Below, one piece after another: positions 34,932-44,728 of a stretch of DNA of 64,000 nt. The translations under genes and the position numbers were made by a program. Each line of letters begins with the position of its first letter. Within the stretch, counting starts at the first letter, position 1. The notes beneath the pieces are model-generated. The model was not told the DNA's origin, made no database searches, and saw nothing but the letters and a program-made list of their open reading frames with translations. Source of the DNA: Pieris napi (Eukaryota; Arthropoda; Insecta; Lepidoptera; Pieridae); contig NC_062246.1 in the NCBI RefSeq assembly GCF_905475465.1, positions 708,001 to 772,000 of the forward strand, given 5' to 3'.

Positions 34932-35746
34932 TAGGGATGTGAAAAAATAATCGATTATTAAAAAAATCGATTAACATCGATTTTTTTCAAAGTAAAAATC
35001 GATGTTTTACGCGATTTTTACAAAATTCAAAAATCATTTATTCACGTAGGTAACACAATGTACACTTGTGATTCGTCATTAAAGAAATATATATTTAAAA
35101 TAATCGATTATTTATAGATTATTTTTATAATTGAAAATCAATCATAGTCGATTTTCCATCTGCCACCTCCCGACATTATGTCTGGTCTTTTATAACCCGG
35201 ACCTCGAACTATTATGGATACTCGATATACACCGATGTTTAGAATGCGATACATTGAATACGATTCTTTGAAGATGTATTGATATACTCGATGCATTGAT
35301 GTTTTTTTGTAAAACATCGAAAGGATGATAAAACCAGTAAATTTTACAAAAACTCAAGTTTGAATGGAACACTATAATTTAAAAGTTAAATAAATTTATT
35401 CAGCAGCACAAGATTACATACAATTAAAAAGACAACAAAAATACTGCAATGTGCTACTGAAAAGGCATAACTCAGCATTTATCAAATTTCACCTAAAATT
35501 TATCAAAACGAGATTAAGTTAATTTCGATTTTGATTATTCTTAAACGTTAATTTCTATTGTTTATTTTTCATTTAAAAAAAACCATGAAAAATAAGATAT
35601 TTAGGGTGATTATTTTGAAATAAATTCAAAAATTAGGAAAAAATCGATTAATAAAAAAACTATTATTTATTAATCAATTTTTCATGCTAAAAAAATAATC
35701 GATAAATAAAAAAATCTATTTTTTTATGCAGAATGTCACATCCCTA
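34932..35746. mobile_element. Non-autonomous hAT-type element with 8-bp target duplication
   Basis: The element begins TAGGGATGTG and ends with its reverse complement cacatcccta. It is flanked on both sides by the direct repeat GTCTGATC (34924-34931 and 35747-35754). An 8-bp duplication and a TAGGGATG-type end are hAT hallmarks. The 815-bp interior is AT-rich with many atcgat motifs, some in inverted orientation, and no transposase ORF. Confidence 0.8.
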
Positions 35747-35754
35747 GTCTGATC

Positions 35755-36139
35755 TGACATATTTCATGAAATCACTTGAAAAAAATAGCATTATCGGCGA
35801 ATTGCACCAACTGTTACTTAAAAATTTCTTATTATTAGTATTTAGTTATCACACGAGTATTAAGAAGAAGAAACTATAGCGAATCGTAGATACGCACTAA
35901 AAATGTACATACTCTTTTGTGTACTATTTTCTATAAGATTTTGAGGTATGTAACAGAAAGAAGAAAACAGACGTCACTCGGAACAGACTTTTAAGACGAG
36001 CGATATTCATGTTTTTTCCCTTGAGCGTTTCTATGTGAATATAAATTAATTATTACTGTTGTTTGTGAAGAATAAACCAATTAACAAAATGGGTTGTGAT
36101 TTATAACAAGTTAGAGCATCCCATTAATGGTGACACATT
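35755..36139. other. AT-rich spacer
   Basis: I see no gene or named repeat here. Confidence 0.4.
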
Positions 36140-36660
36140 TAATTTGTTTTTAAAATAATTCAGTAAAGACGCCAGGACATCATTCCATAGAGGGACCATA
36201 CCGTTTGGGAAGAAGTTCTATAAGGCATTGCAATTATGAACTTTATACGGTGTTTACTTGTGCACGACCTCAAAAGATGCTTGTTTTGATTTAAAGTAAA
36301 TATATTCTCAATGTGTTGCACATTATAATGACCAGGAAGAATTTTGTATGTTTCAATTAGATTTCCTCTTTGTTGTTTGTCATGTGGTGTGTTCTCAAGA
36401 AATGTCCTCTCTTTTCTGTTGCCCTCCTGGTACATTTTCACCTAGGGTGAAATCTTTCTTGAAATAGGAGATTCCCAGGCCCTTTCTAAGAGTGGATATA
36501 TGTAATTTTTATGTGCTTGGTGTGAGTCATCTCAAGCGGTTTCTAATCAAGAATTAGCTCTTTTTACCATATTAATCATGTGAAGTTCCCATTTCAAATA
36601 GTTGTTTATAATTATGCCAAGATCTCTGTGTTTAAAGGTGTAAGTTGTTGTTGTCTAAGA
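36140..36660 (-). pseudogene. LINE ORF2 C-terminal relic (CR1/L2-type)
   Basis: Minus-strand frames read HRDLGIIINNYLKWELHM (RT thumb) and then ERTFLENTPHDKQQRGNLI, ETYKILPGHYNVQHIE and NQNKHLLR, followed by a degenerate NRV..LWN.LP-type end. The pieces lie in several frames with stops between them. Confidence 0.6.
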
Positions 36661-37188
36661 GAGTAGATTTTCATGCATTTTTCTTGAGTCCTTAGATGAC
36701 ATTGCAATTGATCCTCTCACTTTCTTGTCTTCAATCATATTTTCAATAGAATTGGAGGGGCGCCTTTTGTAGTGACACTAGGTTTATTGGCCTAACACAA
36801 ATCTTCTGCTACAGCTACTTTGAAGTTGGTGTCGACATAATAGCCAGGCATTTACTGTGATCATATCTATCATGTGAAAGAATATTCTATGGTCATTTTT
36901 TTTTACTTTATTTGAATTCTGTAATAGCCCAGTAGGGCGTCTAAAAGATGTGGATGAACACCACCCATATGTCGATTAAATATATAAATAAATAAAAAGC
37001 CTTTTATTTCCAGTATTTAAAGTTTACACTTCTTACAATTTATTTTTAGTGTTAGTTCATGTAGTTTAATCTATATTAATATAATTATAATTAGTATAAT
37101 TTCTCTTTCCTTTACTTAATTGTATGTGTACCCAAATCCATATAATTATATAAATTTAGGTAACACATTTATTTAATATATTATAATT
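36661..37188. other. Spacer; no gene seen
   Basis: A possible LINE tail lies at about 36900-36990 (gtggatgaacaccacccat, then an ATAA-type simple repeat). Otherwise nothing recognised. Confidence 0.35.
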
Positions 37189-37208
37189 TATATATATATA
37201 TATATATA
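37189..37208. repeat. (TA)n microsatellite
   Basis: Ten uninterrupted TA units, followed by a degenerate acacatatacat tract to about 37270. Confidence 0.85.
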
Positions 37209-37285
37209 CAAAAATACACATATACATATACACACAGAAATTTAGGTACAAAAAAAAAATATACATATATATTCTTTTTAAATAT

Positions 37286-37537
37286 TTAATCTACTGGAAC
37301 CCCAAGTTGGGTGTAGGCCTCCTCCAGTGACGCCCATTTGTCTCTGTCTTCGGCTACTTTACTCCAATTTTGACCAGCTATCGCTTTAATGTCGTCTTCC
37401 CATCGCGTAATAGGTCTACCTTTTGTTCTTTTGCCTAGTGGGCCTTTCCAGAAAGTTACTTTTTTAGTCCATCTATGATCAGTTAGCCGGGCAACATGTC
37501 CTGCCCACTTCCATTTCAGTTTTTTTGCGTATAAATA
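37286..37537 (-). pseudogene. RTE-clade LINE C-terminal fragment
   Basis: The minus strand reads LKWKWAGHVARLTDHRW, then KRTKGRPITRWEDDIKAI, NWSKVAEDRDKWASLEEAY and a stop at 37286. This is the signature C-terminus of RTE-clade polyproteins (K.KW.GH.AR..D.RW and GRP..RW.DD). It is 5'-truncated, as is usual for this clade. Confidence 0.8.
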
Positions 37538-37559
37538 TATATGTCGATTATATTTGTAT

Positions 37560-37878
37560 TATATTACAGCTTTCGGACATGGATTGGTAATGTTGTTTTT
37601 CGCCATTTTGTTAAAGTGTCTCACCTCAAATGAATTATATGTTATACTAACTGCTGGTGGAGGCCTGGCCCTGTGAAACCAAGAAATGTTGCACAAAGTA
37701 TATACTTTCTGGAACTTCTGGTGAAATGTGTAAACAATTATTGTGACAAAAATGAGTAATATGTATGGGGCACCCAAATCTTGATATCCATCCTGAATAC
37801 ATGATATCTATCAGTTTCAGCACTAATGTCTTACAGGAAAAGCTTCTGGCCAACCCGTTTTCCTATCTACCATAGTTA
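37560..37878 (-). pseudogene. Gypsy integrase fragment, part downstream of the mariner insertion
   Basis: The minus strand reads TMVDRKTGWPEAF at the mariner junction and then, in broken frames, SGWISRFGCPIHIT, the core before the second catalytic Asp of a Ty3/Gypsy integrase. Frameshifts follow, so the catalytic site is not preserved. Confidence 0.65.
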
Positions 37879-39173
37879 CGAGGCATGCCTTTTAAGTTTT
37901 GTTGTTTGCAGAAAAAAATACAACTAGAACCTTATAGTACTTTTTATTGTTTTTCAAAGTATTCACCACGTAGCTTTATACACTTTTCCATTCGCTCAAA
38001 CCAGTTATTATAACATTAATTCCACTCTAAAGTGGAGGTGTTCAAAATGGCTGACTTGAAAGCGTCGACTGCTTCTTCACCGGACTGGAACCTTTGACCA
38101 CGAAGACTTTTCTTAATTTTTTGAAATGTAAAGAAATCGTTAGGGCTTAGGTCAGGACTGTATGGAGGATGGTCAAGAATTTCTACGTTTTCCTGCTTCA
38201 AATACTGAATTGTTTGACGAGCGCTGTGTGAGCTTGCGTTGTCGTGGTGCACCACGTGGGTGATGCGTCGCTTTATGTTAGATTTTCGAAGTTTGGCGAT
38301 GACTTCTGGTAAACAAACTGTGGTATACCACTCTGCGTTAACCATTCTACGATCTTCAAGTGCAATAGTCGCAACATGGCCAGTTTTTCCAACGAACGTG
38401 GCCACCATCATCTTTGAAGTGCTTCGAGAACGAACGAGTTTAGTCGGCTTTGGCTCGTCTTGAAAGACCCAGATTGTAGATTGTTGTATGGAATCAGGAT
38501 CGTAGGCATAGATCCAAGATTCGTCATCACTGATGATGTCGTAGACGTGATTTGACTCTCTTCGGTTGAACCTTTGCAGAGTTTTCTTACACCATCTGAC
38601 GCGGGCCGCCTTGTGATCGTCGGAAAGCAGATGCGGAATCCAACGGCAAACTAGCTTTCTCACACCAAGCGCTTCATGCAAGATCTTCTGAATGGTTGTC
38701 CCTGAGATGCCTAATAGAGCCTCTATCTCTCGATACATAGTCATATGACGATCTTCGAGAATTAATTGTCTCACAGCAATGATTTCTGTGAAGGCGGATT
38801 TTGGGCGTCCTTCGCGAGATTTGTCACTAACACTAGTATGTCCACGCTGGAATTCTAAATACCAGCGTTCGACAGTCTACAGACATGGGGCTTCATCACT
38901 GAACACAGATATTAGCTCTTCAAAACACTGAAGCCGTGTCAGGCCTCTTCTAAAGTTGTAGAAAATTATTGCACGAACATTTTCCTTAGAAAGATTCATT
39001 TTCGTACGTAACTTGACAGATTCAAATCGACGCTGTGACTAAACAATAGCATTAATCCTAATACTTTTAACTGTTTTGAGATTCAAAATGTAAACACATT
39101 CGAATATACTACAGGTCCAAATTCAAAGTTGCCGGGAAATATGGAAACGACAGAACTTAAAAGGCATGCCTCG
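37879..39173 (-). mobile_element. Full-length mariner element (DD34D), inactivated
   Basis: A 1,295-bp element with inverted ends CGAGGCATGCCTTTTAAGTT and a TA duplication on each side (37877-37878, 39174-39175). It lies within the Gypsy integrase fragment. The size, TA target and transposase identify a Tc1/mariner-superfamily mariner. Confidence 0.9.
37944..38999 (-). pseudogene. Mariner transposase with two in-frame stops
   Basis: The ATG at 38997-38999 opens a 352-codon frame ending TAA at 37944. The N-terminal DNA-binding region (MNLSKENVRAIIFYNFRRG, TVERWYLEFQRGHTS, REGRPKSA) contains a TAG near 38880. The catalytic part has SDDESW, VVHHDNASSHSA and PPYSPDLSPNDFF, so all three Asp of DD34D are present; the usual SPDLAPCD is SPDLSPND. 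A second stop follows STLEWN at 38016. It cannot make full-length transposase. Confidence 0.85.
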
Positions 39174-39480
39174 TACAATATATCTGAATCCTTCACAGTT
39201 AATTAATGGTCCCACTATATCCATGTGTAAATGATCAAATCTATCGCTGAAAATAAAATGTCCATGTGGAGATACTGTATGACGTTGAATTTTAGATTTC
39301 TGACAATTAATACATTCCTTTGTCCATTGAGTCACATCTTGCATCATTGAATTGCATCATCTTTCTAGTTGTGCGCGTGCAGAGACTTCGATTTCAACAG
39401 ATTTTCCAACTCTGGGTTGTTTCTTTGTGCTTCTGCCAGCTTTTTATAATCGAAATGTGATACATCTATTGCTGATAGTG
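39174..39480 (-). pseudogene. Gypsy pol fragment: pre-integrase and zinc finger, upstream of the mariner
   Basis: The minus strand reads KKLAEAQRNNPELENLL (the linker after RNase H), then WTKECINCQKSKIQRH (end of the HHCC finger) and FDHLHMDIVGPL with the first catalytic Asp, up to GFRYI at the mariner junction. A stop lies between the first two blocks. Together with 37560-37878 this was one integrase before the mariner inserted. Confidence 0.75.
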
Positions 39481-39689
39481 GCGGATTTACCAGCAGGCTG
39501 AGTAGGCTGGAGCCTATGGCGGCAAATTTAGTTCATAAATTTTTTATTTCGGTTTACAAATTAAAAAAAAAATATTATACACACATAATACGAATTTCGA
39601 AAATTGGAGAGAAATTAAAATATTTAACAAAAATCGAAATATTCTCATATACAGTGCTAATTAATAAATATTTCAACATCTCTGCATGA

Positions 39690-39943
39690 AAAACTGGAAA
39701 CGGCGGTAATGGTTTTTGTATGGGATGTTTTTTTTAGAGAGAATAAACAAAGTGAATGTTCAAATTCAGACTTCTAACATAGATTTGATTACCGTTGCTG
39801 ATCTTTACGAACCACTTCGTAAGTTTTTCATAGCTGAACGAGAGAATTTCAAGTACTTCGAAGAAAAGGCGATCGAGTTAAGTGTATCGAAAGAATATGG
39901 GTCGTTTTCAAATTTGGGGCCAAAAGCGAAATATTTGATTTAA
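39690..39943 (+). pseudogene. hAT-type (ZMYM1/TTF-like) transposase fragment
   Basis: The plus frame reads INKVNVQIQTSNIDLITVA, LYEPLRKFF and FKYFEEKAIEL, resembling the central part of hAT transposases related to ZMYM1/TTF-type proteins. The string agtggcggatttaccagcag at about 39476 may be its original end. It is short and without a catalytic core. Confidence 0.5.
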
Positions 39944-40378
39944 TTCATAATAACCTTAATGTTACCGTAATTATCAGTACTGTAAATTAGTTGTCTTGAC
40001 GACAGACACGTTGTCCTATAACTATATATTCATGAAAACTGTAAAATAAGGATTTATCCTGTAAAAACCAACCCAAATCCATAGATTTATATCGTTAGAT
40101 AGGCCCCGATACCAAAAACTGTGGCATTGTTTTTGAATGTGTGCGTTAACAAAATGCCGACACATGCACACTAACGAGTAGTTAAAAAATCTTGTTTCTG
40201 CCATTGTACTTATCTGTTGTTATTACCATTTCGTGGGAAATTGTATTGCACACACTTTTCCGAAAAAAAATTGCCCTTAGATGCCCTGAAAATACTTTTT
40301 TCAGGTTGAAATCGAAAACGTTTGAATGTGTGCGTCAACATGGCGTCCAAAAACAGTGCAATTTGTGTAGAAGGTACA
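39944..40378. other. Spacer before the LTR element
   Basis: No gene. Two related segments (ttgaatgtgtgcgttaac at about 40133 and ttgaatgtgtgcgtcaac at about 40321) are direct repeats about 190 bp apart. Confidence 0.4.
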
Positions 40379-40383
40379 GTCCG

Positions 40384-40948
40384 TGTACGGTTCCTGGGTC
40401 ATCAGGGGTTCGAAATAATAGAATAAATTGAACTTACTCTATATTTATCACTCGCGTTATACAATAGAATATGAGCGGAATAATAACTATTATGTTAATT
40501 TCTATATAATAAGTGCAATCTAACAAACAGAGAGAGTGCCTACGTCTGGCTATGCTCCCGGGTTGAAACTCCAACGATTTAGTTAATTACGAATGACTGC
40601 ATAGTAACAGTCGAAGAGAGTGCCTGCGTCGGGCTATACTCTCGGGGCGTGACTCCGACGATGTAGGAAATCGTCATGCTTATAAATGATCAAACTGTAC
40701 AGCCAGAGCACGTACTTACATAATAAAAACATCACGCTCGTGGATGCTTGAAATGTACGAGCCCTGGCACGTACTTATAAAAACATCACGCTTGTGGATG
40801 ATTGGAATGTACGATCCCTAGCACGTACTTAAATAGGAAATAATTAAGCTTATAAAACTAAGGAAGCCTGAGCGAGTAAAATGTACAGCCTTGGCTCGTA
40901 CATACTCCCCCAGGCAAAAGTGCAAGATGTACAGCCTTGGCTCGTACA
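40384..40948 (-). repeat. 3' LTR of the gag-only element
   Basis: 565 bp, TG...CA. It contains three kinds of internal direct repeats: two agagagtgcct blocks, three aaacatcacg...cacgtactt blocks and two gtacagccttggctcgtaca blocks. It has a 14-bp segment that the other LTR lacks. Confidence 0.9.
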
Positions 40949-41067
40949 TACTCCCCCAGGCAAAAGTGCAAGATGAATATGTAGTGCTTTACAAGATGAT
41001 TTCATCATATGCTTAACAGTCTCTAGGTTTATGCTAACACTTTAATCACAGCACTATCACTAACACT

Positions 41068-41172
41068 AGGACCCATAGCTCATGGGCCTTTGCACTACCT
41101 AACCGGTGTCCGGTCCCGGGTGGCTTCCCCTGAGGCCACTGCGAAACCGGCTGCTGATTCTGCCGATGCTGC
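41068..41172 (-). repeat. Diverged second copy of a gag segment downstream of gag
   Basis: This stretch aligns by eye with 42262-42355 inside the gag ORF (taacactaRgacc, cggtNccgggtgg, and the Ala-rich AESAAG region). Its minus frame reads SGEATRDRTPVR, against SKEPTRYRTPIG in gag. It has stops and is not expressed as such. Confidence 0.55.
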
Positions 41173-41523
41173 ACCTACTGCTCCGTGACGTCTCCTGATC
41201 TTTATATGATTATAATATCCTATCCACTACCTGTCTTGAGCACATTCTGAGAACTATCATGAGCATACAAAATATATTACAGGTTTGGTGAATGCAACCA
41301 ATATCTAGGTTAAAAATAATTGTTGTAAAATGCAACCGTACCTCGGTAATTTGATATCTTGCATAATATTATTCATTGTAGTTGACGTCTTTCACAGTAG
41401 GTCATTCCACTTGCTAACATATGATATTTTGCTGAACTGGCATTCCATTCATTGTTTATGATATTATATTAATTATCGTTTCTCACGTTATAAATGATTT
41501 ATGTTAATTGATGTATGTATAAT

Positions 41524-43059
41524 TTAATATAAAGTTTCGACAATGTATGTTATACATAAATGGAACTGAACATACGAAACATAGTCTCTGGTTTGTATGC
41601 TTAAAGGAATTTTAAGTATTACTTTATATATGGTGCTTTTCTTTCTCTTCCTCTGATTACTCATATTTGACTCATAGGATTGCATAACCGAATAAGTTTG
41701 CTGTATGTTATTTTTATGAAATCTTGAATCGGTGAGCCTGCTATATTGCGGAACGATAACGTTTCGCAATCTTCCCCTTTTACGAAAGATATCACCACTC
41801 TTTCTGGCCTTTCTTTTTGACCTTCGTGTAAATTCCTTTCTTATCTTAACACCATTTTTTCTTCTTCGAAATTCCTTTTTCACGAATGCTTGTTTCTTAT
41901 TTTTCTTGCCTTTGTTGATAGGCAATCCATTTAATTTGCGTGTAACCTTTTCTGATCCATGCGAAAATTTGCCATAACTCTTTCTAGTTCTAATGCTTTT
42001 GTTTCTTACAACTACGTCGGACCCTTGTGTTAAGTTGTGTTGCAAATAGGGTTCCGTATACAATTGAATCGGTGCTTCTAACAAAGGCTTAGACAATACT
42101 AAGCTGCTATTTAAGTTTTTATTCTTCTTATAAGAAATGGACTGAGACAAACTTTCTTTTTCTTCTGTGCTATGTTGCTCCTTGCTGTAGTCAGTTAACG
42201 ACTGTGCTACGCTTTCTGCCAATTTGGATAATTCTCCGCCTTGATAAGTATCTGCATGTATACTGTGATTAACACTAAGACCTATCGGAGTCCGGTACCG
42301 GGTGGGCTCTTTGGAGTCCACTCCGAGACTGGCTGCCACTGCTTCCGCCAATGCCACTATCGATGTTTCCTGCTGCACATCAGTGGTCTTCTGTATTGGC
42401 ATCATTGCTATGCCTGATGGTATCTGCTGATTGTTACCACTTTCTGCTAAACCTTCCACCATTGCCGAAGACGAAGAGATTTTCTTGTCCGATTTATATT
42501 GAAATGATTGCTCTGCTTGCGTAGAATTACAATTTAAATTTGCATTTCCTTGACCTTGTGTATCGAAATGCGTTGACAGCGAATTTTTGCTGATGCTAAA
42601 ATTTGATGAAGGTTGCTGTTGTTTTGCAATTGAATCTTTCCAGGTTTGATTATTACCTGTTTCCAAGGCATATAAGAAATTTTCTGAATTATATGAATAA
42701 AGTACCGGTGAATCCATATGCGTTTCTAAAGAATGTAATTTGAGATATATCTTTCTCTTTTGGCGCCTACATATAGCTTGCTTCTCGTAATATATATTTT
42801 CATACTCAGAGTAGGATCCGCCATGATCAACAAGTATGTCGATATGGGTTTTAAAAATTAAATCCCAATGCCACTTTATTTCGTCTAGCGCTCCTTCAAG
42901 TTCATCTTTGTCGGATTCGGAGTATACATTTGATAGTTCAAAAATCTTATCAAGCGACCTAAATAAATATGCTTGTTTGCGAAGCAACTCTTCGGTTTTT
43001 CTTGAATGCCTGATGGTTTTCAGACCGTCGGTAAACGAAGCTTGGAATAAATTCTCCAT
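41524..43059 (-). CDS. Gag-like protein of the non-autonomous LTR element
   Basis: The ATG at 43059 opens 511 codons. Residues 1-120 are helical and acidic (LEGALDEIKWHWDLIFKTH), in the place of a gag N-terminal domain. The middle is Ser/Gln-rich with an internal duplicated motif (VALAEAVAASLG and KLAESVAQSLTD). Residues about 370-450 are strongly basic (KKNKKQAFVKKEFRRRKNG), probably RNA-binding. No CCHC knuckle or protease motif is seen. The intact ORF in a pol-less element suggests selection or recent insertion. I do not find a confident match to a known gag. Confidence 0.65.
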   Translation of the reverse strand: MENLFQASFTDGLKTIRHSRKTEELLRKQAYLFRSLDKIFELSNVYSESDKDELEGALDEIKWHWDLIFKTHIDILVDHGGSYSEYENIYYEKQAICRRQKRKIYLKLHSLETHMDSPVLYSYNSENFLYALETGNNQTWKDSIAKQQQPSSNFSISKNSLSTHFDTQGQGNANLNCNSTQAEQSFQYKSDKKISSSSAMVEGLAESGNNQQIPSGIAMMPIQKTTDVQQETSIVALAEAVAASLGVDSKEPTRYRTPIGLSVNHSIHADTYQGGELSKLAESVAQSLTDYSKEQHSTEEKESLSQSISYKKNKNLNSSLVLSKPLLEAPIQLYTEPYLQHNLTQGSDVVVRNKSIRTRKSYGKFSHGSEKVTRKLNGLPINKGKKNKKQAFVKKEFRRRKNGVKIRKEFTRRSKRKARKSGDIFRKRGRLRNVIVPQYSRLTDSRFHKNNIQQTYSVMQSYESNMSNQRKRKKSTIYKVILKIPLSIQTRDYVSYVQFHLCITYIVETLY

Positions 43060-43307
43060 TATGCTTAATATAATAATTAACTAAACGCTTTGTAAATATT
43101 GCATTATAAATTCTTAAATGCTTATACGTGATAAAATGCTCAATGAATGCTTCAGATCATTCTTAGTAAATTTATGCTCACAAATGAGATAATTCTCAGA
43201 AATATAGTGCTCAAAACAAATGGAAAGGACTTACTGTAGATGCCTCCGTATGTTGAAGATTTACGTCCGTTGCCTTCTTCTAGGTTCAAAGGACGCTGAT
43301 ATACTTT

Positions 43308-43860
43308 TTGACCGCTATGGGTCCTTGAAAATGTTGGGAGCGGACTCACTGTCGCTTGCCTCCCTAATTGACCGCTATGGGTTCTTGAAAATATTGGGAG
43401 CGGACTCACTGTCGCTTGCCTCCCTATTTGACCGCTATGGGCTCTTGAAAATATTGGGAGCGGACTCACTGTCGCTTGCCTCCCTAATTGACCGCTATGG
43501 GTTCTTGAGAATATTGGGAGCGGACTCACTGTCGCTTGCCTCCCTAATTGACCGCTATGGGTTCTTGAGAATATTGGGAGCGGACTCACTGTCGCTTGCC
43601 TCCCTAATTGACCGCTATGGGTTCTTGAGAATATTGGGAGCGGACTCACTGTCGCTTGCCTCCCTATTTGACCGCTATGGGTTCTTGAGAATATTGGGAG
43701 CGGACTCACTGTCGCTTGCCTCCCTAATTGACCGCTATGGGTTCTTGAAAATATTGGGAGCGGACTTACTGTCGCTTGCCTCCCTATTTGACCGCTATGG
43801 GTTCTTGAGAATATTGGGAGCGGACTCACTGTCGCTTACCTCCCTTTTCGACCGCTATGG
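43308..43860 (-). repeat. Array of nine 60-bp tandem repeats in the LTR-element leader
   Basis: Units start at 43321 and recur exactly every 60 bases (43381, 43441 ... 43801), each ending ttgaccgctatgg, with a partial unit before them. They differ at a few positions (ccctaattg or ccctatttg; gagaa or gaaaa); the fourth and fifth are the same. As 60 is divisible by three, frames on both strands stay open for over 220 codons (minus: PIFSRTHSGQLGRQATVSPL). The array lies between primer site and gag. Confidence 0.9.
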
Positions 43861-44034
43861 ATCCTCCTTCTCCTTGCTCTCCTCTTTTCTATTGATGCGG
43901 ATGATAATTTCTTACTTGCTTGACGACCCAACAAACCAGCAGTGGGATGTTTTTCCACGGCGCCGATCTTCAGGATGACGGAGAAAAACGCGAACGCGAT
44001 CAACTGTACGCGAAAGACCCGCTATTCCCGGATA

Positions 44035-44047
44035 GCTCAAAGGACCA
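44035..44047 (-). promoter_or_regulatory. Primer binding site, tRNA-Tyr-like
   Basis: Three bases inside the 5' LTR the minus strand reads TGGTCCTTTGAGC. This matches 12 of 13 bases of the complement of the 3' end of insect tRNA-Tyr (expected TGGTCCTTCGAGC). It would prime minus-strand synthesis. Confidence 0.6.
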
Positions 44048-44050
44048 AAA

Positions 44051-44601
44051 TGTACGGTTCCTGGGTCATCAGGGGTTCGAAATAATAGAATAAATTGAAC
44101 TTACTCTATATTTATCACTCGCGTTATACAATAGACTATGAGCGAAATAATAACTATTATGTTAATTGCAATCTAACAAACAGAGAGAGTGCCTACGTCT
44201 GGCTATGCTCCCGGGGTGATACTCCAACGATTTAGTTAATTACGAATGACTGCATAGTAACAGTCGAAGAGAGTGCCTGCGTCGGGCTATACTCTCGGGG
44301 CGTGACTCCGACGATTGTAGGAAATCGTCATGCTTATAAATGATCAAACTGTACAGCCAGAGCACGTACTTACATAATAAAAACATCACGCTCGTGGATG
44401 ATTGGAATATACGAGCCCTGGCACGTACTTATAAAAACATCACGGTTGTAGATGATCGGAATGTACGAGCTCTGGCACGTACTTACATAGGGAATAATTA
44501 AGCTTATAAAATAAGGAAGCCTGAGCGAGTAAAATGTACAGCCTTGGCTCGTACATACTCCCCCAGGCAAAAGTGCAAAATGTACAGCCTTGGCTCGTAC
44601 A
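44051..44601 (-). repeat. 5' LTR of the gag-only element
   Basis: 551 bp. It differs from the other LTR by a 14-bp gap near 44165 and scattered substitutions, so the insertion is older than the Gypsy element at 49 kb. Confidence 0.9.
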
Positions 44602-44728
44602 GTCCGCAAACACATTAATCAGTTTACATAGTAGGTAGACTGTATATTTAAATGTAGAGGCGTGATCAAGTAAAAAACATTATAATTTACTAATAATGGC
44701 TATTTATTCACCTTGAAACAAAATCAAT

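Larger units (their letters stand above)
40384..44601 (-). mobile_element. Complete gag-only LTR retrotransposon (BEL/Pao-like)
   Basis: Two direct LTRs (TGTACGG...TCGTACA) bound the element, flanked by the 5-bp duplication GTCCG (40379-40383 and 44602-44606). On the minus strand the order is 5' LTR, tRNA-Tyr-like primer site, 60-bp tandem array, a 511-codon gag-like ORF and 3' LTR. No protease, RT or integrase is present, so movement must depend on a complete relative. BEL/Pao is inferred from the 5-bp duplication, primer site and repeat-rich LTRs, not from pol. Confidence 0.85.

Noticed and set aside
43308..43860. CRISPR-like array
   Set aside because: The units are 60 bp, contiguous and without unique spacers, inside a eukaryotic LTR element.
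43220..43978. 252-codon plus-strand ORF with a Leu-rich repeat (LGADSLSLASL)
   Set aside because: It is a by-product of the 60-bp array, runs against the element's sense strand and ends just outside the array.
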